DNA of 64,000 nucleotides. Origin: a virus. The position numbers and the translations under genes were made by a program. Each line of letters starts with the position of its first letter. Within the stretch, counting starts at the first letter, position 1. The stretch spans positions 186,001 to 250,000 of the IMG/VR virus record IMGVR_UViG_3300032236_000747, one strand, 5' to 3'. Shown piece by piece: positions 17,442 to 26,532 of this stretch. The notes below the pieces were generated by a model. It had not been told where the DNA came from and searched no databases. It worked only from the letters and a program-made list of their open reading frames with translations.

Positions 17442-20400
17442 ATGACCATAGCTTTTAACATAGCTACTTTATTAAGTAGCACAGCTACTCAAACTATTGG
17501 TACTGCTACAAATAGTGCTGTTTCTGTAAACTTATCAGGCGGCGCCGCTGGCTCTTTACCCTACCAAAGTGCTCCTAATGCCACTGTATTTTTATCCGTA
17601 GGCACTAATGGACAGGTATTGCAGTTAGTTAGCGGAGTTCCAACTTGGGTTAACACCAGTACATTAATAGCAGCCGGCGCTGGTGGTGGCGCCAGTTTAA
17701 ACGCTTATTGTTCATTGATTATTCAAGGAGCAACTGTTGGGTCTAGCACTGGTCTAAACAACTTTGCCGTTGGATGTTGTGCTCTATTTGCCAACACCAC
17801 AGGTTGTAATAATATTGCCTTAGGTTTTAACAGTCTTAACGGAAATACTACAGGTAGTAATAATATTGGAATGGGCTACGGTTCTTTAAAAAATAGTGCC
17901 ACCGGCGTATGTAACATTGCTATCGGCATTCAAGCCATGTTCTGTAACTGTGGATATAATAATATTGCCATGGGCCAGGCCCTGGGTAGTAATGGTGTTG
18001 GTTCTATCAATGTTGCTATAGGTAATTTTGTTTTAAGCACAGCAGGTCATTCCGGGTGTTATAATATAGGTATAGGTAGCAACGCTCTTCAAAATAACGT
18101 AAGTGGTTGTAGCAATATTGCTCTTGGTTTTGCCTCTCTAATACTTAATAATGGCGGAAGCAATAACGTTGCGTTAGGACTGTGCGCCCTTTATAATAAT
18201 ACAGCAAGTAACAACATAGCCATTGGCAGCAATGCGCTAGTCTTAAATACTGCCAGCCAATTCAATACTGCAATAGGCATAGGTGCTGCTGCTGGACACT
18301 CTATTTTACTTAACTGTAGTAAAGGATGTAATACAGCAATAGGTTATTGTGCTTATAACTGCGTTGGCGGTTATGGTAATACTGCTATAGGTTTCTGTGC
18401 TATGAGTACAGGCACTGGCATAAACTATAATAATGTGGCACTGGGATACAAAGCTATGTCCTGTGTAGGTTGCTCAGCTAGCAGTTTTGGCAACGGATAC
18501 AATGTAGGCATCGGATATGGTGCAATGTCAAAGAGTGGTAACCAGGCCAACGTGGGCATTGGTTACCTTGCCTTAAATGGCGGACCAGCAGCTATTCCTG
18601 CTGATTTAGTAACAAATGCGTGTAATGTTGCCATAGGTACAACAGCAATGTCGTGTTCTACCGCAAGTATACATAATGTAGCAATAGGCGCCAGTGCATT
18701 AAAGGCAACAAAATGTGGGTGTTTTAATGTTGGTGTAGGAACCTGTGCAGGATACGGCATTGGTTCTCCGGCTTGTTTGAATACTTTTTTAGGAGCTTAT
18801 GCCGGTGGTGCTGGCTTGATTACCGGATGCTATAATGTTGGCATCGGTGCATGTTCAATGTATGCTGGTTCTTTTGCGGCAGGTTGTTTCAATATAGGTA
18901 TTGGGGCATGTACACACCGATTCGCTGTTAGTCCAGTTAATACCATAGCTATTGGTCAAACGGCCATGGGCGGCTCGTTGTGTACTACAGTTGATAATAT
19001 TGCTATTGGCTCATTTTCTATGTTTGGTTGCGGAATAAGTTCCAGCGGCGCTTGTAATATCGCAATTGGTTTGAACTCGATGTATACAAACTGTGCTGGC
19101 TATGGTAACGTAGCTATTGGTGCTAATACCATGGTCGGAGCTCCTTTTACTGGTTACACAGCATGCCTTAACGTGGCTATAGGACATTGTGCTCTAAATA
19201 CTGTTACTACTGCGATATCTAATATCGCTATTGGAGCTACTGCTCTAAAATCTAATACCAGCGGCTGTTATAATACAGCTATCGGATTGTGCGCATTGTA
19301 TAGTAACACTACTGGTCTTAGTAACGTAGCAATAGGAGTTAATACCTTACTTGGTAATACATACGGTTATAATAACTTTGCCGTTGGTCCAAACGCTCTG
19401 CGTTGTAATATCACAGGATGTAATAACATTGCTATAGGATATAGCGCCCTTTATAATAGCACTAGTGCCTTTAATATTGCTATTGGGTGTGCTGCCATGT
19501 GCTGTAACACTATCGGTACCTATAATGTTGCCATAGGAGACGGAGCAATACAATGTAACAGTACCGGTAAACAAAATGTAGCCGTTGGTGGTATAGCAAT
19601 GAACAGTAATACCAGCGGCTACGGTAATACTGCTATAGGTTATACTGCTATGGCATGTAATACTACCGGTGCAAACAACGTCGGAGTTGGGCGATATGCT
19701 TTATATGCTAATACTACCGGAAGTAATAATGTCGGATTAGGTGTCGGCGCACTATGCGGTAACATTACCGGAAATGCTAACATTGCTATTGGATATGATG
19801 CCCTTTATCAAAGTACAGGCGGTAACTGTAATATTTCGCTAGGTTCCTTCTCAATGCAGTCTAATACCAATGGTAGCTTTAATGTAGCACTTGGGTATCA
19901 ATCGTTGAGCTCTAATACCAGCGGTTGTTATAACATTATTATGGGATTTAACGCAGGGTATGCTAACACTGCTGGAAACTATAATAGTGCTATTGGATAC
20001 CAAGCTCTTAATAAAAATACCACTGGCTCTAATAATGTTGCTATAGGACCTAGTGCTCTTTATGGAAATACAACAGGTCAGCATAATATTGCTTTAGGGT
20101 TTAATACTTTAGTAACAGCGGGTTATGGATACTATAATGTAGCAATAGGATGTCAAGCACTATATCTTAATACTACTGGATGTAATAACGTTGCTATTGG
20201 TGGAATGGCAGGATGTACTAATACTACAGGCGTTAATAACGTATTCATAGGCTGTAATGCCAACGGTCTTGCTGCTACTTGCTCAAACACTATTACACTA
20301 GGTAATTCCAGTATCGCTACTATCCGTGCTCAGGTCACTACTATTACCGCGCTATCAGATTGTAGAGATAAAACAAATATTTGCGGATTACCAATTGGAC

Positions 20401-20675
20401 TTGATTTTATTCGTGCCCTACGCCCAGTTAAGTTTGACTGGAATATGCGAGATGGCGCCAAAGTAGGTATACCAGAAGCTGGATTTATTGCTCAAGATCT
20501 TGACGAAGTACAGAAGAAGTTCACAGCAACTGATTATCTAAACTTGATCATCAGCAACGAGGACGGGTCAAGATTGGAAGCAACGCCTGGTAAACTTTTA
20601 CCAGTTCTAGTACAAGCTGTTAAAGAACTAGCAGCCGAAGTAGATAGACTCCGTTTACTAGTAGAGCCACAATAA
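17442..20675 (+). CDS. Repeat fibre with C-terminal S74 chaperone domain (second of two)
   Basis: A 1077-residue fibre whose ATG follows the previous stop by 1 nt; GAAGGGA lies ~15 nt upstream. The N-terminus differs from that of the preceding fibre, but residues ~80-115 (GASLNAYCSLIIQGAT..., FAVGCCALFANTTG) are nearly the same as a segment of the giant fibre at ~5800-5910. A long cysteine-rich NNIAIG repeat array follows. The last ~140 residues carry an S74 chaperone almost identical to that of the first S74 fibre (LSDCRDKTNI, LPIGLDFIRALRPVKFDWN, GFIAQDLDEV) with the Ser/Lys pair kept, diverging again in the coiled-coil tail. Two S74 fibres in tandem suggest alternative or heteromeric tips. 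Confidence 0.82.
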   Translation: MTIAFNIATLLSSTATQTIGTATNSAVSVNLSGGAAGSLPYQSAPNATVFLSVGTNGQVLQLVSGVPTWVNTSTLIAAGAGGGASLNAYCSLIIQGATVGSSTGLNNFAVGCCALFANTTGCNNIALGFNSLNGNTTGSNNIGMGYGSLKNSATGVCNIAIGIQAMFCNCGYNNIAMGQALGSNGVGSINVAIGNFVLSTAGHSGCYNIGIGSNALQNNVSGCSNIALGFASLILNNGGSNNVALGLCALYNNTASNNIAIGSNALVLNTASQFNTAIGIGAAAGHSILLNCSKGCNTAIGYCAYNCVGGYGNTAIGFCAMSTGTGINYNNVALGYKAMSCVGCSASSFGNGYNVGIGYGAMSKSGNQANVGIGYLALNGGPAAIPADLVTNACNVAIGTTAMSCSTASIHNVAIGASALKATKCGCFNVGVGTCAGYGIGSPACLNTFLGAYAGGAGLITGCYNVGIGACSMYAGSFAAGCFNIGIGACTHRFAVSPVNTIAIGQTAMGGSLCTTVDNIAIGSFSMFGCGISSSGACNIAIGLNSMYTNCAGYGNVAIGANTMVGAPFTGYTACLNVAIGHCALNTVTTAISNIAIGATALKSNTSGCYNTAIGLCALYSNTTGLSNVAIGVNTLLGNTYGYNNFAVGPNALRCNITGCNNIAIGYSALYNSTSAFNIAIGCAAMCCNTIGTYNVAIGDGAIQCNSTGKQNVAVGGIAMNSNTSGYGNTAIGYTAMACNTTGANNVGVGRYALYANTTGSNNVGLGVGALCGNITGNANIAIGYDALYQSTGGNCNISLGSFSMQSNTNGSFNVALGYQSLSSNTSGCYNIIMGFNAGYANTAGNYNSAIGYQALNKNTTGSNNVAIGPSALYGNTTGQHNIALGFNTLVTAGYGYYNVAIGCQALYLNTTGCNNVAIGGMAGCTNTTGVNNVFIGCNANGLAATCSNTITLGNSSIATIRAQVTTITALSDCRDKTNICGLPIGLDFIRALRPVKFDWNMRDGAKVGIPEAGFIAQDLDEVQKKFTATDYLNLIISNEDGSRLEATPGKLLPVLVQAVKELAAEVDRLRLLVEPQ
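17720..20290 (+). repeat. 17-residue cysteine-rich fibre repeats, third array
   Basis: NNIAIG-type coding repeats in the second S74 fibre, most regular from about 19200 to 20250, where NTTG/NTSG turns and AL/A-M positions recur every 17 residues. Confidence 0.8.
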
Positions 20676-20688
20676 TTCTTCCAGGCCA

Positions 20689-20735
20689 TTGACTTCTTAT
20701 AATTAACTGTATATATTAGTATATCGTTAAGAGGA
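20689..20735 (+). promoter_or_regulatory. sigma70-like promoter of the sugar-modification cassette
   Basis: TTGACT (20689-20694), a 17-nt spacer, and TATATT (20712-20717) precede the GT9-like gene; GAGGA at 20731-20735 is its Shine-Dalgarno. A host-type promoter here, after late fibre genes, suggests the cassette can be expressed early and separately from the fibres. Confidence 0.6.
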
Positions 20736-20739
20736 TTCA

Positions 20740-21675
20740 ATGGCTAAAACAATAATCTATATCGACGGCGGCGCCGGTCGTGTTATCGCAGCAATACCTG
20801 CACTACTCAAATTCCACAGATTAAACCCGAACTTAGATTGGGCAATCGTTATCCCTGCTTGGGATTATCTGCTTTGGAGCATTCCAGAACTTCAAGATCG
20901 CGTCTATGGCGCAGATACGAAAGGTATTTGGGACAATGTAATCAAAGACGCAGATGAAATAATGACTCCAGAGCCCTACAGACTACCTGCTTATTTCCGT
21001 CAAGAAATCAGCTTAGTTGAAGGATTTGATCGTGAGATCAATGGTACCAAAGATCACAGCGATCTAGGTGTTCCAAAAATGATTTTCAACAAAACTGAAG
21101 AGAAATGGGCAGTAAACACCATTGCTGATGTCAAGCAACAACAGCAAAAAGCTAAGACTATTGTCATTCAACCATTTGGACGCGGCGCTACATTAGATCG
21201 CAATGACGTCATTGACAGCGCAAGTCGCAGTTTGAGTGCTGATGCGTATATCAGTTTAACTAAAAAACTTGCCGCAAGATATAACATGATCTTCTTTGGC
21301 GAACAACAACTCCAAATCACCACAGATAGTTACACAGTTAAACTACCTCCGCAGACTGATCTGCGTATGTGGGCATCATTGATTAGCTATGCTGATTACT
21401 TTGTTGGTGTTGATAGTGTGGGACAACACATGGCTCGTGCTACAGGTTGTCCAGGAACAGTTATTTTTGGATCAACATTCCCAGTTAACACAAGTTATCC
21501 TGATTATTTCCAGATCATTGAAAGAGCAGGACAAAAGAAATATAGTCCGATTCGTATCACTGGATTAGACAGTGTGTTAGCGGATCGTTACAATGATACA
21601 ATGATGGACTTTGAAGAAAGTGAAATTACTTCAATCTACAATCAAATTGTAGCGGACATTGAGAAAACAAAATAA
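20740..21675 (+). CDS. Glycosyltransferase family 9 (heptosyltransferase)-like protein
   Basis: A 311-residue protein with the layout of GT-B family 9 enzymes: an N-terminal GAGRVIAAIPAL loop (residues ~10-21) in the place of the GDxLxxxP motif, and a C-terminal VGVDSVGQHMARATGCP stretch (about residues 222-238) matching the GxDSGxxHxA nucleotide-sugar site of heptosyltransferases, then VIFGST. Family members move a sugar, often heptose, onto lipopolysaccharide or a protein. The acceptor here is unknown. First gene of the cassette; its stop overlaps the next start (TAATG). Confidence 0.7.
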   Translation: MAKTIIYIDGGAGRVIAAIPALLKFHRLNPNLDWAIVIPAWDYLLWSIPELQDRVYGADTKGIWDNVIKDADEIMTPEPYRLPAYFRQEISLVEGFDREINGTKDHSDLGVPKMIFNKTEEKWAVNTIADVKQQQQKAKTIVIQPFGRGATLDRNDVIDSASRSLSADAYISLTKKLAARYNMIFFGEQQLQITTDSYTVKLPPQTDLRMWASLISYADYFVGVDSVGQHMARATGCPGTVIFGSTFPVNTSYPDYFQIIERAGQKKYSPIRITGLDSVLADRYNDTMMDFEESEITSIYNQIVADIEKTK

Positions 21676-23357
21676 TGTATAACATACTAGCAATAAACCC
21701 CGGACACAATGGTTCTGCTGCGCTAATATCAGACGGCAACGTTGTGTTCTATGCTGAAGAAGAGCGCCTAAGTCGCATGAAATATGACGGTAATCCATTT
21801 CGTGCTATGCTTACAGTACTAGAAGAAACACACGTAGACGAACTAGTCATTGGCGGTACCAGTCCAGACCTAGTCAAACTTCCGTGGACCTACGAAGATG
21901 CCTATACAGCATTGGTTCGTAAGTTTAATCCTAGTGTAAAAGTTACGAACTTGGGTCATCAACACCACCTGGGACATGCTGCCGCCGCATTTTACAACAG
22001 TGGATTTACTACAGCAGTAGCAGTTATTGCTGACGGTGCTGGCAGTGTGCATCAAGCTAAAATGGGGGAAGATGATAATGCTCCAATGACTTCTGGATTT
22101 GAAACAGAAAGCATTTATAAATGTGCATATCCTGTGACTTTTGATACTGTCTATAAGCGTTACGCAGACGGCAACGCTAGATATTTTGACAATGGTGTAC
22201 AAGAGTTTGATAACTCTGTTACTATTACCAAAGCCTACGAAGCAGTTAGTAACTATCTAGGATTTGGTTTTATTGAAGCAGGTAAGACCATGGGGCTCGC
22301 ACCTTATGGAAAATATGATCCAAATATTCCTAACTTTTTTGTAGAAGGCAAAGGTAACAAAAACTTATTAGAACCTATGTATCCAGCGGGGGCACTAATA
22401 GATGAGAACAGATTTGCTTACCTTCGCAGAACACAAGACCCTAAAGTTTGGCATCATGATTTTAGTAAAGTGCGCGACATAGATAAAAATCTAGCATGGC
22501 ACATACAGCAAGAATCACAAGAGCAAATCGGCGATCTCATAGAACTAGCAGTTCAAAAGACAGGTGAAAAGAATGTAGTTATCGCTGGCGGATATGGTTT
22601 AAACTGTGTTGCTAACTATTACTACCTCAAACGTTTCCCCGATCTAAATATCTATGTAGATCCAGTTAGTCACGATGGCGGAACTGCCCTAGGCCTAGCA
22701 TTGTTAGCTTGGCACCTATACAGTAATAGTAGTGTTCCTAATCCTCTTACTTCTTTGTATCTAGGTATTGATCCTGATTTAACTGAAATCAATACAGCTG
22801 AATTTAAGGTGCAGGACGTTACCGCAGACGACATAGCAGAACTATTAGTAAATCAAAATATTGTTGCTATGTTTAATGGTCGTGCAGAAGCAGGTCCTAG
22901 AGCATTAGGTAATCGTAGTATCATGTTTGATCCACGTAGACCAGACGGCAAAGACTTTGTCAACAAGGTTAAAGGTCGTGAATGGTTCCGCCCATTTGCT
23001 GGATCGGTATTAGAAGAACACGCAGACAAATGGTTCGAGATGCGAGGGCTAAAATCTAGTCCGTTTATGATGTATGCTATCAATGTGTTGCCTGAAAAAC
23101 TCGGAGAGATTCCTGCGGTTACACACGTAGACGGTACATGCCGTGTTCAGACAGTTAGTAAAACTGACAACGAAGCATATTACAACTTAATCAATGCGTT
23201 TTATAAAAAGACAGGTGTACCGATGGTGTTCAATACTAGTTTTAATCTAGCAGGCGATCCTCTAGTAGAAACAGTTGACGACGCTATTGACACACTTCGC
23301 CGCTCGGATATAAAATATCTATATCTACCTGCGTTAAACAAACTAATATCAAAATAA
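21675..23357 (+). CDS. O-carbamoyltransferase, NodU/CmcH family
   Basis: A 560-residue protein matching the NodU/CmcH carbamoyltransferase family along its whole length. The N-terminus (NPGHNGSAALISDG, then EEERLSR) and HQHHLGHAAAAFYNSG (about residues 95-110) belong to the Kae1-like domain that makes carbamoyl-adenylate from carbamoyl phosphate and ATP and binds the metal through His residues. The C-terminal domain has GRAEAGPRALGNRSI (~400-415) and FNTSFNLAGDPLVET (~517-531), which line the transfer site. The product would be a carbamoylated sugar hydroxyl. Such genes occur in aquatic T4-like phages; acceptors there are unproven. The ATG overlaps the previous stop by one base. Confidence 0.9.
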   Translation: MYNILAINPGHNGSAALISDGNVVFYAEEERLSRMKYDGNPFRAMLTVLEETHVDELVIGGTSPDLVKLPWTYEDAYTALVRKFNPSVKVTNLGHQHHLGHAAAAFYNSGFTTAVAVIADGAGSVHQAKMGEDDNAPMTSGFETESIYKCAYPVTFDTVYKRYADGNARYFDNGVQEFDNSVTITKAYEAVSNYLGFGFIEAGKTMGLAPYGKYDPNIPNFFVEGKGNKNLLEPMYPAGALIDENRFAYLRRTQDPKVWHHDFSKVRDIDKNLAWHIQQESQEQIGDLIELAVQKTGEKNVVIAGGYGLNCVANYYYLKRFPDLNIYVDPVSHDGGTALGLALLAWHLYSNSSVPNPLTSLYLGIDPDLTEINTAEFKVQDVTADDIAELLVNQNIVAMFNGRAEAGPRALGNRSIMFDPRRPDGKDFVNKVKGREWFRPFAGSVLEEHADKWFEMRGLKSSPFMMYAINVLPEKLGEIPAVTHVDGTCRVQTVSKTDNEAYYNLINAFYKKTGVPMVFNTSFNLAGDPLVETVDDAIDTLRRSDIKYLYLPALNKLISK

Positions 23358-24176
23358 ATGCAACAACAATACTATTTTATATCAGGATTGCCGAGAAGTG
23401 GATCGACATTATTAACATCTATTTTAAAGCAAAATCCAAAGTTCACTGCGCAAATCAGTGATCCGTTACATGATTATGCTAGAAATATTTTAACAACAAC
23501 TCATGCGAGTGTAGGTATGGAAGCAGCAGTACCTATTCCTAAGAGACAACATCTTATTAAAGGTTTGTTTAACTCGTTTTATGAAGATGGCAACGAAGTT
23601 TGTTTTAATACAAACAGGGCCTGGACTGCTAATACTACTTTATTAAAAGACCTCTTTCCTTATACAAAGATTATTATTTGTATTAGGGATATTCCTTGGA
23701 TTTTAGATAGCTTCGAACAACTAAATGCTAAAAATCCGTATACCATTAAAGCATTGTATCACCACCAAGACCTTGGCACAGTTTATCATAGATGCGCTTC
23801 TTTAATGGATCCTAATAATGGTTATGTAGCAGGACCAATGACTTGTTTAAAACAAGCGTTGTTCAGTAATGAAAAAGAAATGTTGTGTATTGTTGACTAT
23901 GATGCCCTGGCTAAAAATCCAGAAGAGACAATGCGTAAAGTTTACAGCTTTATTAATCAACCATATTACAATCACGATTTTAACAATGTAGAAGATAGCT
24001 ATGATGAGTTTGACGAACAAACAAACATCAAGGGATTGCATACAGTACGCAAACAGGTGGAATACCGCCAAAGAAAACCAATCATACCTTCAGACCTGTG
24101 GCAACAAAATGTTGCTCAAAGTTTTTGGAAGTTTGATTTTGATCATATAAAGAGACAAATGTTATGGATAGAATAA
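23358..24176 (+). CDS. PAPS-dependent sulfotransferase
   Basis: A 272-residue protein with the 5'-phosphosulfate loop FISGLPRSGSTLL at residues 7-19 and a 3'-phosphate-binding strand/helix IIICIRDIPWILDSFEQ at about 104-120, both characteristic of sulfotransferases that move sulfate from PAPS to a hydroxyl of a sugar or tyrosine. Downstream, ...CIVDYDALAKNPEETM fits the family's usual Y(D)-L-xx-NP segment. It starts immediately after the carbamoyltransferase stop and its end overlaps the next gene. An APS-kinase-like gene 2.7 kb downstream could supply PAPS, linking the two. Confidence 0.8.
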   Translation: MQQQYYFISGLPRSGSTLLTSILKQNPKFTAQISDPLHDYARNILTTTHASVGMEAAVPIPKRQHLIKGLFNSFYEDGNEVCFNTNRAWTANTTLLKDLFPYTKIIICIRDIPWILDSFEQLNAKNPYTIKALYHHQDLGTVYHRCASLMDPNNGYVAGPMTCLKQALFSNEKEMLCIVDYDALAKNPEETMRKVYSFINQPYYNHDFNNVEDSYDEFDEQTNIKGLHTVRKQVEYRQRKPIIPSDLWQQNVAQSFWKFDFDHIKRQMLWIE

Positions 24177-24970
24177 GTAGAAAATTTAATAAACAACTGC
24201 AGGAACCACCTGCACCACAACAACAAGCACCCCAGCAACAACCACGCAGAGTACTAGTTGGTACTCCTTGTTATGATGGAAGGATTGAAGTTTGGTATGC
24301 AAATAGCCTTATACAAACTATTAGAGCAGGTCTGCAACTAGGTGTTGAAATTTTACCTATATGGTTAAGCTACGATGCTCTTATCCAACGAGCACGCAAC
24401 GACTTAATGGGTATTATGCATGAAACCGGGTTTGATGATATTGTTTTTATCGACAGCGATATAGAGTGGGCTCCCGAAGACTTCTTTAAACTACTAAATT
24501 ATCCAGTTGATGTAGTAGGCGGAACTTATCCCAAGAAAGGGGATATGGAACAATATGTGGCAAAAATTCTAGACCCTCAACGACAAAGAGATCCTAACAC
24601 AGGTTTATTACAAGTAGACGGTTTAGGCACTGGATTTTTACGTATGAGCAAGCGTGCTGTAGACTATCTATGGGATGTAAGCACACCATATGAAGAAAAA
24701 GACCAAGGAAAGGTCCGTCGTTGGATCTTTGATGTAGAGATTCAAAACGGGGAAATCTTTAGCGAAGATATACTAGTATGTCAAAAACTAAACAACGCAG
24801 GACTCAACGTATGGTTAGATCCTACTATTACTTGTGCTCACATCGGAACAAAAAGATATCAAGGAAACTTCGAAGCATGGTTTGGCAAATTACAAACAGG
24901 ACAACCTGCAGTTCCGTCAGGGTATGGCTTAACAGGAACTCCACCTGATATTAAATCACTTTACGAATAA
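24164..24970 (+). CDS. GT-A fold glycosyltransferase
   Basis: A 268-residue protein. A Pro/Gln-rich N-terminus (about residues 12-27) precedes a nucleotide-diphospho-sugar transferase domain: VLVGTPCYDG at ~31-40, RNDLMGIM, and the metal-binding DxD-type motif in FIDSDIEWAPED (~95-106), followed by GGTYPKKG and GLGTGFLRMSK. Similar proteins are frequent in phages that modify surface sugars or their own virion. The start overlaps the sulfotransferase gene by 13 nt. Donor and acceptor are unknown. Confidence 0.75.
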   Translation: MDRISRKFNKQLQEPPAPQQQAPQQQPRRVLVGTPCYDGRIEVWYANSLIQTIRAGLQLGVEILPIWLSYDALIQRARNDLMGIMHETGFDDIVFIDSDIEWAPEDFFKLLNYPVDVVGGTYPKKGDMEQYVAKILDPQRQRDPNTGLLQVDGLGTGFLRMSKRAVDYLWDVSTPYEEKDQGKVRRWIFDVEIQNGEIFSEDILVCQKLNNAGLNVWLDPTITCAHIGTKRYQGNFEAWFGKLQTGQPAVPSGYGLTGTPPDIKSLYE

Positions 24971-24972
24971 CT

Positions 24973-25620
24973 ATGGCAAGATTTAGTGTAGATAAAAACA
25001 TGGCCACTAACGCACCAGTGGCTCAACCAACGCTAGGGGTATACACTCCTTTACAAATGCCTGCTACATTTGACAAATATACCATTGCATTAGATAGAGA
25101 TGGTGTGCTAGTTGAATGTGCCGATGCTATTACAGGCCCGGAAACATTTAAACCTATTGACGGATCTTTTAGAGCAGTAGCTTTAATAAGAAGCAAAGGT
25201 CACAAAATTGTTGTGTTATTTGATCAACCAGGCGTAATACAACGAAAAGTTACAGTTGAACAAGTTGAAGATTGTAATCGTCATATGTTAAATCTATTAG
25301 GTCAAGCAGGTTGTACAAGTATCGACGGAATTTGGTATAATACAAGTAGTCGCAAAGACGACGCATATGCCAAACCTAACACAGGTTTATTTAAACATGC
25401 TGAAGCAAACAGTCCAGGTGTAAAACTTTCTGGAGGCGTGTATGTCGGTGATACCATTGACGATCTAGTAATGGCAGATAAAGCAGGGGCAACTCCTGTA
25501 TTAGTCCTTACTGGCAAAGGAAAAAAGACAGCAGAAATGTTAAAGAAGCCTATCTATCGTATGTTAGAACCCAAAGTTAAGATATTTGATAATCTATTAC
25601 AATACGCGGAGAGCCTATGA
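24973..25620 (+). CDS. HAD phosphatase resembling D,D-heptose 1,7-bisphosphate phosphatase (GmhB)
   Basis: A 215-residue HAD-superfamily protein. ALDRDGVLVE (residues 39-48; nucleophile D41, acid D43) is followed by a FDQPGVIQRKVTVE segment equivalent to the NQxGIxRG loop of GmhB, IDGIWYNT, AKPNTGLF, and the acidic motif VYVGDTIDDL (~156-165), ending with LVLTGKGKKT, all in GmhB order. The zinc loop of GmhB is absent: the Cys and His residues expected between DGI and KP are missing, so it is a zinc-less relative. With a GT9-like gene in the same cassette, a role in activated heptose supply is plausible but unproven. A second ATG at 25000 could be the true start. Confidence 0.7.
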   Translation: MARFSVDKNMATNAPVAQPTLGVYTPLQMPATFDKYTIALDRDGVLVECADAITGPETFKPIDGSFRAVALIRSKGHKIVVLFDQPGVIQRKVTVEQVEDCNRHMLNLLGQAGCTSIDGIWYNTSSRKDDAYAKPNTGLFKHAEANSPGVKLSGGVYVGDTIDDLVMADKAGATPVLVLTGKGKKTAEMLKKPIYRMLEPKVKIFDNLLQYAESL

Positions 25621-26531
25621 AACCGTTAGGCGGCAGTGAGTTAATGTATTACACAGTTGACAAACTGTTAAAACCGGGTTGGCAAGACAAAGTTAATCTC
25701 ATACTAAGTTTTTGCGATCATCAATATATCGATTCTACCAAGAAAAATGTAGTATGGCAACAACTTAATACAAATGAAGAAACTGTTGCTGCCATGTCTG
25801 ATCCTACGTTTATTGAAAAAGTAGACGCATTTGTTTGGGTCAGTTATTGGCAATATGAAAAGTTTAGAAAAGAGTTTAATGTTCCTGCATATAAAAGCAT
25901 AGTTATACGAAATGCTACTCAACCATGCCAGTGGATACCTAGAGAACGGGGAAAGTTTAAACTAGTGTACTCTTCAACTCCGTGGAGAGGTCTTGATATT
26001 TTAATCAAGGCTATTAGAATATTAAATAGACCCGACATCGAACTTGATGTATTTTCAAGTACAAAAATATATGGCCCTGCTTTTGAAAAACAAACGGAAG
26101 GCCAGTTTGATTGGTTGTGGGAAGAATGTAGGAAAACTCCTGGAGTAAACTATCATGGATATCAGCCCAACGATGTAGTCCGTGAAACAGTTAAAAAGGC
26201 ACATATAATGGCCTATCCTAACACCTTCGAAGAAACAAGCTGTATAGCTGCTATAGAAGCGTTAACGGCGGGTTGTAAGATGCTTACTACCGGTTACGGT
26301 GCACTACCAGAGACATGTGCTGGTTGGGCAGATTATGTACCCTATGGTCCTAATAGAGACGTTCTAGCCGAACGGTTTGCGTATGCTCTTAACAACACAC
26401 TCAACGAATATTGGACAAACAGTACACAAGAGCTGTTAAAAAGACAAAATGAATACTACAATGGATTTTATTCATGGAATACTCGTATGCCTGAATGGCA
26501 AAGTTTAATAGATAAGTTATCAAAGGGCTAA
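25617..26531 (+). CDS. GT-B glycosyltransferase, family 4-like
   Basis: A 304-residue protein with a GGSELM N-terminal motif, KLVYSSTPWRGLDILIKA at about 118-135 (the start of the C-terminal Rossmann domain of GT4 enzymes) and EETSCIAAIEALTAGC at ~203-218, which is the E-x7-E donor site region. The family moves sugars from nucleotide donors. The N-terminal domain is shorter than usual for GT4, and GGSE falls at residue 5, so the gene may be an N-terminally trimmed version. It overlaps the previous gene by 4 nt (ATGA). Confidence 0.78.
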   Translation: MKPLGGSELMYYTVDKLLKPGWQDKVNLILSFCDHQYIDSTKKNVVWQQLNTNEETVAAMSDPTFIEKVDAFVWVSYWQYEKFRKEFNVPAYKSIVIRNATQPCQWIPRERGKFKLVYSSTPWRGLDILIKAIRILNRPDIELDVFSSTKIYGPAFEKQTEGQFDWLWEECRKTPGVNYHGYQPNDVVRETVKKAHIMAYPNTFEETSCIAAIEALTAGCKMLTTGYGALPETCAGWADYVPYGPNRDVLAERFAYALNNTLNEYWTNSTQELLKRQNEYYNGFYSWNTRMPEWQSLIDKLSKG

Positions 26532-26532
26532 A

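Noticed and set aside
4078-20675. Diversity-generating retroelement acting on the fibres
   Set aside because: No reverse transcriptase, template repeat or variable-repeat pair was seen in the window; variation is better explained by homologous linker modules.
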